From the NCBI GenBank assembly GCA_013288235.1, contig JABDCF010000026.1:1-40990 (forward strand): a stretch of 40,990 nt of DNA, in the 5' to 3' direction. Shown piece by piece: positions 24,603-32,219 of the stretch. The notes beneath the pieces were generated by a model. The model saw nothing but the letters and a program-made list of their open reading frames with translations. It was not told the DNA's origin and searched no databases. Source of the stretch: Bacteroidota bacterium. GTDB lineage: Bacteria; Bacteroidota; Bacteroidia; Sphingobacteriales; Sphingobacteriaceae. Each line of letters opens with the position of its first letter. Within the stretch, counting starts at the first letter, position 1. Position numbers and translations under genes: made by a program.

Positions 24603-25455
24603 ACAGGTGAAAGATACATTTTTTCGTAAAAAGACGACCATAAATGCGGGCGGAAGGCTTATTGATTTAAGCAGTCCCAAAGTTATGGGCATTATTAACC
24701 TTACCCCCGATTCTTTTTTTGCCGGGAGCCGCAAACGAGGCATTGATGAAGCCTTGCAACAAGCCAAAAAAATGCTGAATGAAGGCGCTACATTTTTAGA
24801 CCTCGGCGCTTATTCATCGCGCCCAAAGGCTGAAGACATATCGGAACAGGAAGAAACCGACAGGCTGCTGCCCGTAGTTGAAGCTATAGCCGATAGTTTT
24901 CCGGACGCTGTTTTATCTATTGATACTTTTCGGTCAAAGGTGGCCGAAGCTGCTATAAAGGCAGGCGGGCATATTATTAACGACATTTCGGGCGGGCAGT
25001 TGGATGAAAATATGTTTGCGACAGTTGCCCGGCTGCAGGTACCTTATATTTTAATGCATATGAAAGGCACACCGCAAAACATGCTGCAACAAGCAAATTA
25101 CGAAGATGTGTTCGCCGAAGTTTACGATTATTTTGCTGACCGATGCTACCAACTAAAGCAATTAGGTGTACATGATTTAATTATTGACCCCGGTTTTGGT
25201 TTCGCAAAAAAAACTGAGCATAGCTATGCCTTAATGAACCGTTTGCAGGACTTTGATATGTTGCAATTGCCTGTACTTGTTGGCATATCCCGCAAAACAA
25301 TGATCTACAAACCGCTGGGACTAACGGCCAATGAAGCTTTAAATGGGACTACAGCTTTAAACACCATTGCCTTAACAAAAGGGGCAAATATTTTGCGGGT
25401 ACATGATGTAAAGGAAGCTGTTGAGGTGGTGAAGGTTTGGGGGATGTGCGGGTAG
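24541..25455 (+). CDS. folP: Dihydropteroate synthase
   Basis: It joins dihydropterin pyrophosphate and p-aminobenzoate in folate synthesis. The conserved blocks are present: VMGIINLTPDSFFAGSRKRG, ATFLDLGAYSSRPKAEDIS, VLSIDTFRS, HIINDISGGQLD, LIIDPGFGFAKK and LVGISRKTM. The frame is open from ATG 24394, but that overlaps the divergent gene. ATG 24541 gives 304 residues with an N-terminus made of repeat sequence. GTG 24607 (VKDTFFRKKTTINAGG) would give 282 residues and agrees best with the start of homologues I know. I list 24541 and consider 24607 equally likely. Confidence 0.92.
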   Translation: MLDLVTIKTTLQHYNFSTLQPQVKDTFFRKKTTINAGGRLIDLSSPKVMGIINLTPDSFFAGSRKRGIDEALQQAKKMLNEGATFLDLGAYSSRPKAEDISEQEETDRLLPVVEAIADSFPDAVLSIDTFRSKVAEAAIKAGGHIINDISGGQLDENMFATVARLQVPYILMHMKGTPQNMLQQANYEDVFAEVYDYFADRCYQLKQLGVHDLIIDPGFGFAKKTEHSYALMNRLQDFDMLQLPVLVGISRKTMIYKPLGLTANEALNGTTALNTIALTKGANILRVHDVKEAVEVVKVWGMCG

Positions 25456-25467
25456 CATTAAAATTTG

Positions 25468-25794
25468 TCAAAAATCTCCTTGTCTAATCCGTGTCTTTTT
25501 CCGTTCGTAACATTTCATTTTGGAAAAGGGGATATTGAATGCCTTGCTAACAAAGTTCATATCTTTATCATTAAGATAAGGAATTGATTTTATAGCCTCT
25601 TTTACCCCTTTTTCGCCATACATATTAAGAATAGCCCATCAGTCGTTAGAACAGCCCCTTCCAATTACCCTTTGTACTACTATATTTCTCATTTGCTGAA
25701 AATCAAAATCAGATAGGTCATACTCCCAAAGCAAGGTGGGATTTACTTTGGCATCGGGGTATTTTTTATAATCTCCTAAATAAATGAAATTCAT
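25468..25794 (-). pseudogene. DUF6922-like gene interrupted by TGA
   Basis: ATG 25794 to TGA 25468 spans 109 codons, with an in-frame TGA at codon 52 (25641-25639). Before it: MNFIYLGDYKKYPDAKVNPT, then LLWEYDLSDFDFQQMRNIVV, then QRVIGRGCSND. After it: WAILNMYGEKGVKEAIKSIP, then DKDMNFVSKAFNIPFSKMKC. The whole reads as the small protein I know as DUF6922, usually encoded beside an AbiEii-type nucleotidyltransferase toxin. In homologues Asp is followed directly by an aromatic residue, so removing the TGA triplet restores the family sequence. No AbiEii gene is present here, so this looks like the remnant of a lost cassette. Confidence 0.65.
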
Positions 25795-25890
25795 TTGAGA
25801 AAGCGCGATTGGCTTAAAACAAATATAGCGATTTTATAGGTGAATTTTAGGGTTTGACCGACTTTGCCACCAGATCACCTCATTTTAAAA

Positions 25891-25898
25891 TAAATTTG
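25891..25898 (+). promoter_or_regulatory. -7 box of hicAB
   Basis: TAAATTTG matches TAnnTTTG exactly, 32 bp before the hicA start. Transcription should start near 25905, just ahead of the palindrome at 25906-25921. Confidence 0.55.
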
Positions 25899-25905
25899 AA
25901 ATTAA

Positions 25906-25921
25906 GTAGCAAATATGCTAC
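25906..25921 (+). promoter_or_regulatory. Probable HicB operator
   Basis: gtagcaaatatgctac is a palindrome with 6-bp arms (gtagca/tgctac) around aata. It covers the predicted transcription start and ends 9 bp before the hicA ATG. HicB antitoxins with a C-terminal DNA-binding domain commonly repress their own operon at such sites. Confidence 0.6.
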
Positions 25922-25930
25922 CTTTAAATA

Positions 25931-26113
25931 ATGAAAGTTAAGGAATTACTTAAGTTGCTTAAGGATGACGGCTGGGTAGAAAAAGACCAGAAAGGCAGTC
26001 ACCTGCAAATGGTAAATTCTAACAAACCGGGAAAGGTAACTGTCCCGGTTCATAAGGGGGATATTCCAAAAGGGACACTAAACGCGATTTTAAAACAGGC
26101 GGGATTAAAATAA
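25931..26113 (+). CDS. hicA: HicA mRNA interferase toxin
   Basis: 60 residues, the standard HicA size. The double-stranded-RNA-binding-like fold is visible as helix MKVKELLKLLKDDGWV, strands around KGSHLQMVN and KVTVPVHKG, and the closing helix IPKGTLNAILKQAGL. His24 in GSHLQM is the expected catalytic residue. It cleaves mRNA and halts translation when not held by HicB. The antitoxin gene lies 30 bp downstream. Confidence 0.93.
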   Translation: MKVKELLKLLKDDGWVEKDQKGSHLQMVNSNKPGKVTVPVHKGDIPKGTLNAILKQAGLK

Positions 26114-26143
26114 GCTCATTTTAAAGCATAAAAAATTAATACT

Positions 26144-26530
26144 ATGGAAGTGCAGAACATTGAACTCATCATTGAAAAAGGTGAAAGCGGAATTTGGGGA
26201 AGGGTGACTTATAATGATAACCTCATCACGGATGAGGCTGATAATTTAAATGAACTCGAACTAAATTTAAAAGGATTATTAAAAGATTTTGAGGGTCTTG
26301 ATCCTGAAAGTATAGTATTTGACATCAGGTATGATGTTTATGCGCTTTTTCAGCAATTTGATTTTTTAAATATCAGCAAGGTGGCAAAATATGCGGATAT
26401 CCATCCAGGCTTATTACGTCAATACGCATCAGGGGTAAAGCACCCATCGTTAAACCAGGCAAAAAAAATAGAGGACACCCTGCACAAACTGGCTGCGGAA
26501 ATGCAAAAAGCCTTGGTTTATGTGGCTTAA
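26144..26530 (+). CDS. hicB: HicB antitoxin with C-terminal helix-turn-helix
   Basis: 128 residues. The N-terminal part (IELIIEKGESGIWGRVTYND, then ADNLNELELNLKGLLKDF) is a partial RNase-H-like HicB domain that binds HicA. Residues about 75-115 (ISKVAKYADIHPGLLRQYAS, then KHPSLNQAKKIEDTLHKL) form a helix-turn-helix that should bind the palindrome upstream of hicA. Gene order toxin then antitoxin is usual for HicAB. Confidence 0.88.
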   Translation: MEVQNIELIIEKGESGIWGRVTYNDNLITDEADNLNELELNLKGLLKDFEGLDPESIVFDIRYDVYALFQQFDFLNISKVAKYADIHPGLLRQYASGVKHPSLNQAKKIEDTLHKLAAEMQKALVYVA

Positions 26531-26555
26531 TATTTTAAACATTATCTGTTTAGAA

Positions 26556-26591
26556 AATCACTAATTCACCAACTCACTAATTGCTCACCAA
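26556..26591. repeat. 8-bp-unit array at the end of the GH3 gene
   Basis: aatcacta, attcacca, actcacta, attgctca then ccaa follow in exact 8-base register. The array encodes the stop codon (26579-26577) and the last residues (LVSN) of the GH3-family gene. The motif is shared with 30666-30706. Confidence 0.7.
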
Positions 26592-28100
26592 TTCCATCAT
26601 TTTTAAAATAGCATCCACATACTCCCGGTTATTGGCTAAGCGTGGCACTTTATGCTGGCCACCTATTTTGCCCCTTTCTTTCATCCAGTTAAAAAACGTG
26701 CCTTCGGGGGCTTTGCGGACTATCGGGCGGCGCAGGGCCATGTCTTTAAAACGTTTGGCATCATAGTCGGAGTTGATGCGGCGCAGGGTTTCGTCCAGCA
26801 GATCAACGAAACGTTCAAATTCGGCTGGCTTTTTTTCAAATTCAATGATCCATTCGTGGGCGCCGGAATCATCGCCATTAAAGTAAACAGGGGCTGCGGT
26901 ATATTCCCGGATGATAGCGCCGGTTTGCTGGCAGGCTTCTTCAAGGGCACGCTCGGCATTATCAATAATTACTTCCTCGCCGAAAGCATTGATAAAATGT
27001 TTTGTACGCCCGGTAACCTGTATGCGAAAGGGTGATAGCGATGTAAAACGCACGGTATCGCCTATCATATAGCGCCAAAGCCCGGCGTTGGTACTGATGA
27101 TGAGGGCGTAATTTTTATCTAATACCACTTCGTCAAGCGTAAGCGTTTCGGGGTTTTCCTTATGGATATCTTCCAATGGCAAAAACTCATAAAATATGCC
27201 ATAATCAAGCATCAGCAGCATTTCGCCGGGCTCGCGGGTATCCTGTATGCCAAAAAAACCTTCGGAAGCGTTGTAGTTCTCCAGGTAATACATATTATCA
27301 TTGGGGATCAGTTTTTTAAACTGTTCGCGGTAGGGCGTAAAATTTACAGCGCCATGAAAGTACATTTCCAGGTTTGGCCAAACTTCCAGCAGGCTTTTTT
27401 TGCCGGTGATTTCCAGTATGCGTTTAAAGAGCAGGAGATTCCAGGTGGGCACGCCGCTCAGGCTGGTAACATTGACGTCAATAGTGGCATGCGCCATTTT
27501 TTCTATCTTCTCCTCAAAATCTTCCAGCAGGGCAATGTCCATGTGCGGCGTGCGGTGAAGCTCTGCCCAAAGCGGAAGGTTTTTCATCAATACCGCCGAG
27601 AGATCGCCGAAAGAAGTATCCGGGTGTAGTTCGCTTACCTGGTGGCTGCCGCCGAGGGTTAATATTTTCCCGGTAAACATCCGGGAGTTAGGCTGGTTGT
27701 TGAAGTAAATGGTGAGCAGGTCTTTGCCGCCCTTAAAATGGCACTCCTCCAATGCTTCTTCGCTTACTGGGATGTATTTACTGCGGTCGCTGGTGGTGCC
27801 GGATGATTTGGCGAACCATCTTATCTCCGATGGCCAGAGTACGTTTTGCTCGCCCTTCAGCATACGCTCGATGTACGGTTTTAGCGTATCATAATTTTGG
27901 ATGGGTACGCGCTCCTTAAACTGGTTTAGGTGGGTGATGCTTTTGTAGCCATATTTTCTGCCCCATTCCGTTTTCTCAGCACCCGATATTAGCTGCTCAA
28001 ACCACTCCTCCTGTACTTCGTTGGGGTATTTCATAAAAAGCTCTATCTGGTGGATACGCTTTTTCATGAACCAGGTAAAAACAGAGTTAAAAATGGTCAT
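26577..28100 (-). CDS. GH3-family acyl-acid-amido synthetase-like protein
   Basis: 507 residues, an ANL-superfamily adenylating enzyme named after plant GH3 proteins that conjugate amino acids to acidic hormones. The ATP-binding segment FAKSSGTTSDRSKYIPVSEE, the YNASEGFFGIQDT block and the C-terminal hinge RYMIGDTVRFTSLSPFRIQV are clear. In Bacteroidota this gene often follows lptB, as here (16 bp gap). The bacterial substrate is unknown; an amide-forming role on a carboxylic acid is inference from the family. Confidence 0.92.
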   Translation of the reverse strand: MTIFNSVFTWFMKKRIHQIELFMKYPNEVQEEWFEQLISGAEKTEWGRKYGYKSITHLNQFKERVPIQNYDTLKPYIERMLKGEQNVLWPSEIRWFAKSSGTTSDRSKYIPVSEEALEECHFKGGKDLLTIYFNNQPNSRMFTGKILTLGGSHQVSELHPDTSFGDLSAVLMKNLPLWAELHRTPHMDIALLEDFEEKIEKMAHATIDVNVTSLSGVPTWNLLLFKRILEITGKKSLLEVWPNLEMYFHGAVNFTPYREQFKKLIPNDNMYYLENYNASEGFFGIQDTREPGEMLLMLDYGIFYEFLPLEDIHKENPETLTLDEVVLDKNYALIISTNAGLWRYMIGDTVRFTSLSPFRIQVTGRTKHFINAFGEEVIIDNAERALEEACQQTGAIIREYTAAPVYFNGDDSGAHEWIIEFEKKPAEFERFVDLLDETLRRINSDYDAKRFKDMALRRPIVRKAPEGTFFNWMKERGKIGGQHKVPRLANNREYVDAILKMMELVSN

Positions 28101-28116
28101 AGGCTGCCAGTTTTAT

Positions 28117-28860
28117 TTAGGTTTGAGCAAACACTTTTCTTTTCAATACGAAGTTAGCGCCAAGATAAACCTTACGCACCATTTCGTTATCGGCAAGTAC
28201 TTCAGGCACACCCGACTCTAATATTTTTCCTTCAAAAAGCAGGTAAGCACGGTCGGTTATCGATAGTGTTTCCTGCACATTGTGGTCGGTTATCAGTATA
28301 CCAATATTACGGTGCTTTAGTTTTGCCACCATGGCCTGTATCTCTTCAACAGCAATAGGGTCAACGCCGGCAAAAGGCTCATCGAGCAATATAAAATTAG
28401 GTTCGGCAGCCAGCGCCCTTGCAATTTCGGTACGGCGGCGTTCACCGCCTGAAAGCAGGTCGCCACGGTTACGGCGTACTTTGTGCAGGCTGAACTCATC
28501 TATCAGCTGCTCCAGTTTTTCCTGCTGTTTCTCTTTGCTTGTGGTGCCCATTTCAAGCACCGCCTTTATATTATCCTCAACAGAAAGCTTCCGAAATACC
28601 GATGCTTCCTGGGCAAGGTAACCTATTCCCTTTTGGGCACGACGGTACATAGGGTCGGTAGTTATATCCTGGTCTTCTAAAAATATTTTACCTTCATTAG
28701 GCTTTACCAGGCCTACTATCATATAAAACGAAGTGGTTTTCCCGGCGCCGTTAGGGCCAAGCAGCCCCACGATCTCGCCTTGCGCAACATTGAAGGACAC
28801 ATCGTTTACAACCGTACGCTGTTTGTATTTTTTTAATAAATTTTCTGCTCTTAAAATCAT
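28117..28860 (-). CDS. lptB: Lipopolysaccharide export ATPase
   Basis: 247 residues. It powers extraction of lipopolysaccharide from the inner membrane together with LptF, LptG and LptC. Walker A is [16 protein letters not shown] (about residues 35-50), the signature is [17 protein letters not shown], Walker B is [18 protein letters not shown] and the switch His is in [28 protein letters not shown] and [20 protein letters not shown] are typical of LptB rather than other ABC ATPases. Confidence 0.96.
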   Translation of the reverse strand: MILRAENLLKKYKQRTVVNDVSFNVAQGEIVGLLGPNGAGKTTSFYMIVGLVKPNEGKIFLEDQDITTDPMYRRAQKGIGYLAQEASVFRKLSVEDNIKAVLEMGTTSKEKQQEKLEQLIDEFSLHKVRRNRGDLLSGGERRRTEIARALAAEPNFILLDEPFAGVDPIAVEEIQAMVAKLKHRNIGILITDHNVQETLSITDRAYLLFEGKILESGVPEVLADNEMVRKVYLGANFVLKRKVFAQT

Positions 28861-28865
28861 TTTAA

Positions 28866-28951
28866 TTTACGGTTTACGATTTACGATTTACGATTTACCG
28901 GTACGATTTTCAATAAACAATCGTAATTCGTAAATCTCAATTCGTAAATCG
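28866..28951. repeat. Tttacga heptamer array between recJ and lptB
   Basis: The left arm is five heptamers in exact register: tttacgg, tttacga, tttacga, tttacga, tttaccg (28866-28900). The right arm (28919-28951) carries the inverted motif (cgtaaatc, cgtaattc). The right arm encodes the last residues (RFTN) and the stop codon of recJ (28939-28937). The motif is shared with 10299-10384. Confidence 0.8.
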
Positions 28952-30640
28952 AAGTCCTTTTATATTCAACTGTATCGTTCGTCGCTCCTGCCACACGTTT
29001 TCTTCTATCGCATAACAAATATCAAACGGCACATCTTTTTTTATTTTTTCAAGATGTTCGCCCTGGTTAAATCCTATACAATTAAAACCCGGCGAACCTT
29101 CCTGTATAACTACCATTTTTAAATGGTTTTCGCCAACCAAACCGGCAATGCCGCTAACATACACATTTTTAGTTATGAAAACAGGCGCCATATTTTCGGG
29201 CCCGAAGGGTGCAAACTGGTTCAATACCCTAAAAAACTTCGGTTCCACCTGGCTTAAACGTAATTCCGCGTCAATCTGTATCTGTTGTATCAATTGTTCG
29301 GGCTTTATGGTGGCGCTCACTACCTCTTCAAAGCGGTTTTTAAACGCCTCCACATTTTCGGGGTGCATGGTAAGCCCCGCTGCATAACGGTGGCCGCCAA
29401 ACTGTATCAGCAAGTCGCTGCATCCGCATAGGGCTTCGTAAAGGTCGTACCCTAAAACAGACCTCGCCGACCCAGCGACATGCCCGTTTGAGCGCGTTAA
29501 AACTATAGTTGGCCTGTAATATTTTTCGGTTAGCCGCGATGCTACTATACCTATAACGCCTTTGTGCCAGTGTTCATTAAATACAACGGTCGATTTTCGG
29601 TTGATCAGCGCCTCGTCACCATCTATCATACCCAAAGCTTCATCGGTTATTGAAAGATCATGCCCTTTGCGTTCGGTATTTTTTGTATTTATCGACCAGC
29701 TTTTTTCTTTGGCTGATTCCTCGTCCGTGGCTATCAATAACTCAACCGCGTGTTTGGCATCATCCATGCGGCCGGCAGCATTAATGCGGGGGCCGAGCAA
29801 AAAAACCACATCAGATATGGTATAGGTAGTGCCGCGCCCCGCAACTTCCATCAGCGTTTTTACACCAACACAAGGGTTGCTATTTATTTTTTGCAGGCCA
29901 AGATGTGCCAGTACCCTGTTCTCGCCCGTTATATGCACTATATCGCAGGCTATGCTGATGGCGACCAAATCGAGATAACAATTTATTTCTTCAAACGGTA
30001 TATCATTTTTCTCAGCATAAGCCTGTATCAGTTTAAAGCCGATACCGCACCCAGAGAGTTCTTTGTAAGGATATTCGCAATCCGAACGCTTGGGGTCGAG
30101 TACGGCAATTGCAGCAGGCAATTCATCGCCGGGCAAGTGGTGATCGCAAATAATAAAGTCAATACCTTTTGTGTTAGCGTAAGCTATTTTATCAACCGAT
30201 TTTATGCCGCAGTCCAAAGCTACTACCAATGTAAAACCGTTTTCGGCGGCGTAGTCAATTCCTATGGTTGAAATGCCGTAACCCTCCCTATAGCGGTCGG
30301 GGATATAATATTCAAGGTTATCATAAAGCTTTTTAAAGAAACTATAAACAACAGATACAGAGGTTGTGCCATCCACATCATAATCGCCATAAACCAATAT
30401 CTTTTCGCCGTTCGCTATTGCTTCTTCTATCCTTAAAACGGCTTTTTCCATATCAGCCATCAGGAAAGGGTCGTGGAGGTGAAGCTCGTCAGGCCTGAAA
30501 AATAAGCGGGCATCCTCGTAGTTTTTTATGCCCCTGTTTATCAGCAGGCCACATAAAACGGTATCAATATTAAGGGCCTCGGCCAATGCTTTTACTTCCA
30601 GTTCATCGGCAGCATCCTTTATAGCCCAGTGTTTATTCAT
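28937..30640 (-). CDS. recJ: Single-stranded-DNA-specific exonuclease RecJ
   Basis: The frame is open from ATG 30715, but the first 25 residues are repeat-derived; ATG 30640 (MNKHWAIKDAADELEVKALA) is the family start and gives 567 residues. DHH-family motifs are VYGDYDVDGTTSV, VVALDCGIKS and IICDHHLPGDELP; the DHHA1 part has GHRYAAGLTMHPEN; the C-terminal OB domain follows (VYVSGIAGLVGENHLKMVV). It degrades single strands 5' to 3' in recombination and mismatch repair. Its last residues overlap a heptamer array. Confidence 0.96.
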   Translation of the reverse strand: MNKHWAIKDAADELEVKALAEALNIDTVLCGLLINRGIKNYEDARLFFRPDELHLHDPFLMADMEKAVLRIEEAIANGEKILVYGDYDVDGTTSVSVVYSFFKKLYDNLEYYIPDRYREGYGISTIGIDYAAENGFTLVVALDCGIKSVDKIAYANTKGIDFIICDHHLPGDELPAAIAVLDPKRSDCEYPYKELSGCGIGFKLIQAYAEKNDIPFEEINCYLDLVAISIACDIVHITGENRVLAHLGLQKINSNPCVGVKTLMEVAGRGTTYTISDVVFLLGPRINAAGRMDDAKHAVELLIATDEESAKEKSWSINTKNTERKGHDLSITDEALGMIDGDEALINRKSTVVFNEHWHKGVIGIVASRLTEKYYRPTIVLTRSNGHVAGSARSVLGYDLYEALCGCSDLLIQFGGHRYAAGLTMHPENVEAFKNRFEEVVSATIKPEQLIQQIQIDAELRLSQVEPKFFRVLNQFAPFGPENMAPVFITKNVYVSGIAGLVGENHLKMVVIQEGSPGFNCIGFNQGEHLEKIKKDVPFDICYAIEENVWQERRTIQLNIKGLRFTN

Positions 30641-30665
30641 ACCTTTGTTTAAAACAGTAAAGATA

Positions 30666-30706
30666 GGTGAATTAGTGAATAGTTGAGTAGTGAATTGTGA
30701 GTGGTT
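30666..30706. repeat. 8-bp-unit array upstream of recJ
   Basis: gtgaatta, gtgaatag, ttgagtag, tgaattgt, gagtgg. It is the inverse of the motif at 26556-26591 (attcacta). It falls just upstream of the recJ start and explains the spurious N-terminal extension of the recJ frame. Confidence 0.65.
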
Positions 30707-30723
30707 ATAACACATATTACCGG

Positions 30724-30752
30724 ATAGCGATGGGTTTCAAACCCATCGCTAT
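30724..30752. repeat. 14-bp perfect inverted repeat
   Basis: atagcgatgggttt and aaacccatcgctat are exact reverse complements around a single C. The palindrome sits between the divergent recJ and MBL genes and is followed by an A run. It may be a REP-like element; it is unlikely to be a terminator because genes on both sides point away from it. Confidence 0.6.
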
Positions 30753-30842
30753 GGAAAAAACCGAACGGTTATTCTAAATGCACCTTTTTCGTTGATTGAC
30801 GATTGACCTGATCTTTACCTTAAAATAAGAATAACATTACAA

Positions 30843-31613
30843 ATGAAAATATTCGCCCTAAACGAAGGCTCGTACTCCGTAGATGCTACCAAAAAATTTA
30901 TTCCTTTTAACCCCTTAACCGATAATTTCAGGGAGAGGCCGGGTTCTATATTTATCCATGTTAACCCGTTCCTGGTTCAAACGGCAACCGACCTGATCTT
31001 GTTTGATACCGGCCTTGGTTATAAAGATACCCGCGATGAGTTATTTCTTCACCAACATATCCGCAATGCGGGTTTTGAACCGGAAGATGTAACCCTGGTA
31101 TTAATGTCACACCTGCATTATGATCATTCCGGCGGCCTGGTGGTTGAGCGTAATGGCAAATTAATGCCAAGTTTTCCGCTGGCGGAGCATGTTATCCAAA
31201 AAAATGAATGGAATAAAGCTATTGCTGGCGGCTCTTCATCCTATCATAAAGAAATTTTTGAGGCTTTACAGGGGAATGTCAACATCAATTTTGTTGAAGG
31301 GGATGGCACATTTAAACCCGGCATCAGGTACGAATTATCAGGCGGGCATTGTCCTTTTCACCAGGTGTTCTGGATAGAAAGCGAAGGTAAAAAATGTTTT
31401 TATGGTGGCGATGAACTGCCCGAACCGGAGCAATTGATACGGAAATTTGTTGCTAAATATGATTTCGACGGCCGTAAATCGATGCAATTGAGGGAAGAAT
31501 ACGGCAAAAAAGCAGCCGAAGAGGGCTGGACTTGTTTATTTTACCACGCAAAATCTTTGTGTATTGGCAATGTTATTTACCAGGATGATCATTTTAAAGT
31601 GGAACCAGCTTAA
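30843..31613 (+). CDS. MBL-fold metallo-hydrolase
   Basis: 256 residues. The zinc motif SHLHYDHSGGLV (HxHxDH) lies near residue 90, GGHCPFHQVFWIE supplies the next His, and GGDELPEPEQL the bridging Asp. The N-terminus (MKIFALNEGSYSVDATKKFI) and the TDLILFDTGLGYKDT segment are like quorum-quenching and hydroxyacylglutathione-type members. No signal peptide, so cytoplasmic. The substrate cannot be deduced. Confidence 0.92.
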   Translation: MKIFALNEGSYSVDATKKFIPFNPLTDNFRERPGSIFIHVNPFLVQTATDLILFDTGLGYKDTRDELFLHQHIRNAGFEPEDVTLVLMSHLHYDHSGGLVVERNGKLMPSFPLAEHVIQKNEWNKAIAGGSSSYHKEIFEALQGNVNINFVEGDGTFKPGIRYELSGGHCPFHQVFWIESEGKKCFYGGDELPEPEQLIRKFVAKYDFDGRKSMQLREEYGKKAAEEGWTCLFYHAKSLCIGNVIYQDDHFKVEPA

Positions 31614-32032
31614 GCGTGGTCTTCAACTATAAAAAGTTCAACTATTTTATCTACGTTAAGGGGTTTCGATATAAAATCCTTTACCAGCGGGTACGAACGG
31701 GCTTTGTTAATATCATTGCTGAAAACTGAAGAAGAAATGATAAAAATTTTGGTTTTGCCTAAAGGGTCGATATTTAAACGTTTGTACTCATCTAAAAACT
31801 CCCAGCCGTTCATAATTGGCATGTTTATATCCAATAAAATATAATCAGGCAATTTTGAAGGATCCTTTTTTTGTATCTCGTACAACTGATCTATGGCAAA
31901 CTTACCGTTAAGGCAGGCCATAATCTCTGTGTTTAATAAAGCTTTCTTTATTAATTTGATGGAGATGAAGTTGTTTATTTCATCGTCATCAACAAGTAAA
32001 ACACTTACGGGTCTGCTACTATAGTTCATCAT
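31610..32032 (-). CDS. Single-domain response regulator
   Basis: 140 residues, receiver domain only. LLVDDDEINNF carries the acidic pocket, YILLDINMPIMNGWEFL the phospho-acceptor Asp, IFIISSSVF the conserved Ser/Thr and DFISKPLNVDKI the Lys. Without an output domain it probably acts by protein contact or as a phosphate relay. The partner kinase is not in the window. The end overlaps the convergent MBL gene by 4 bp. Confidence 0.93.
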   Translation of the reverse strand: MMNYSSRPVSVLLVDDDEINNFISIKLIKKALLNTEIMACLNGKFAIDQLYEIQKKDPSKLPDYILLDINMPIMNGWEFLDEYKRLNIDPLGKTKIFIISSSVFSNDINKARSYPLVKDFISKPLNVDKIVELFIVEDHA

Positions 32033-32219
32033 ATATCACTTAAATTGATATGCTTTATACGCAACGGAAATTTAAAAGGTTATAATCTTTTTTAAATTAA
32101 ATAAGATGCAACAGTAGATTATTATAGGGTATAACTGAATGAATCAAATTAAGCAAAACTCAATTAGTTGGTTAGTATTAATTAAAAGTAATATTTTAGT
32201 CTGAATATTACAACATGTG

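Noticed and set aside
30641..30715. Upstream extension of recJ
   Set aside because: It is made of 8-bp repeat units; RecJ homologues begin at MNKHW-like sequence.
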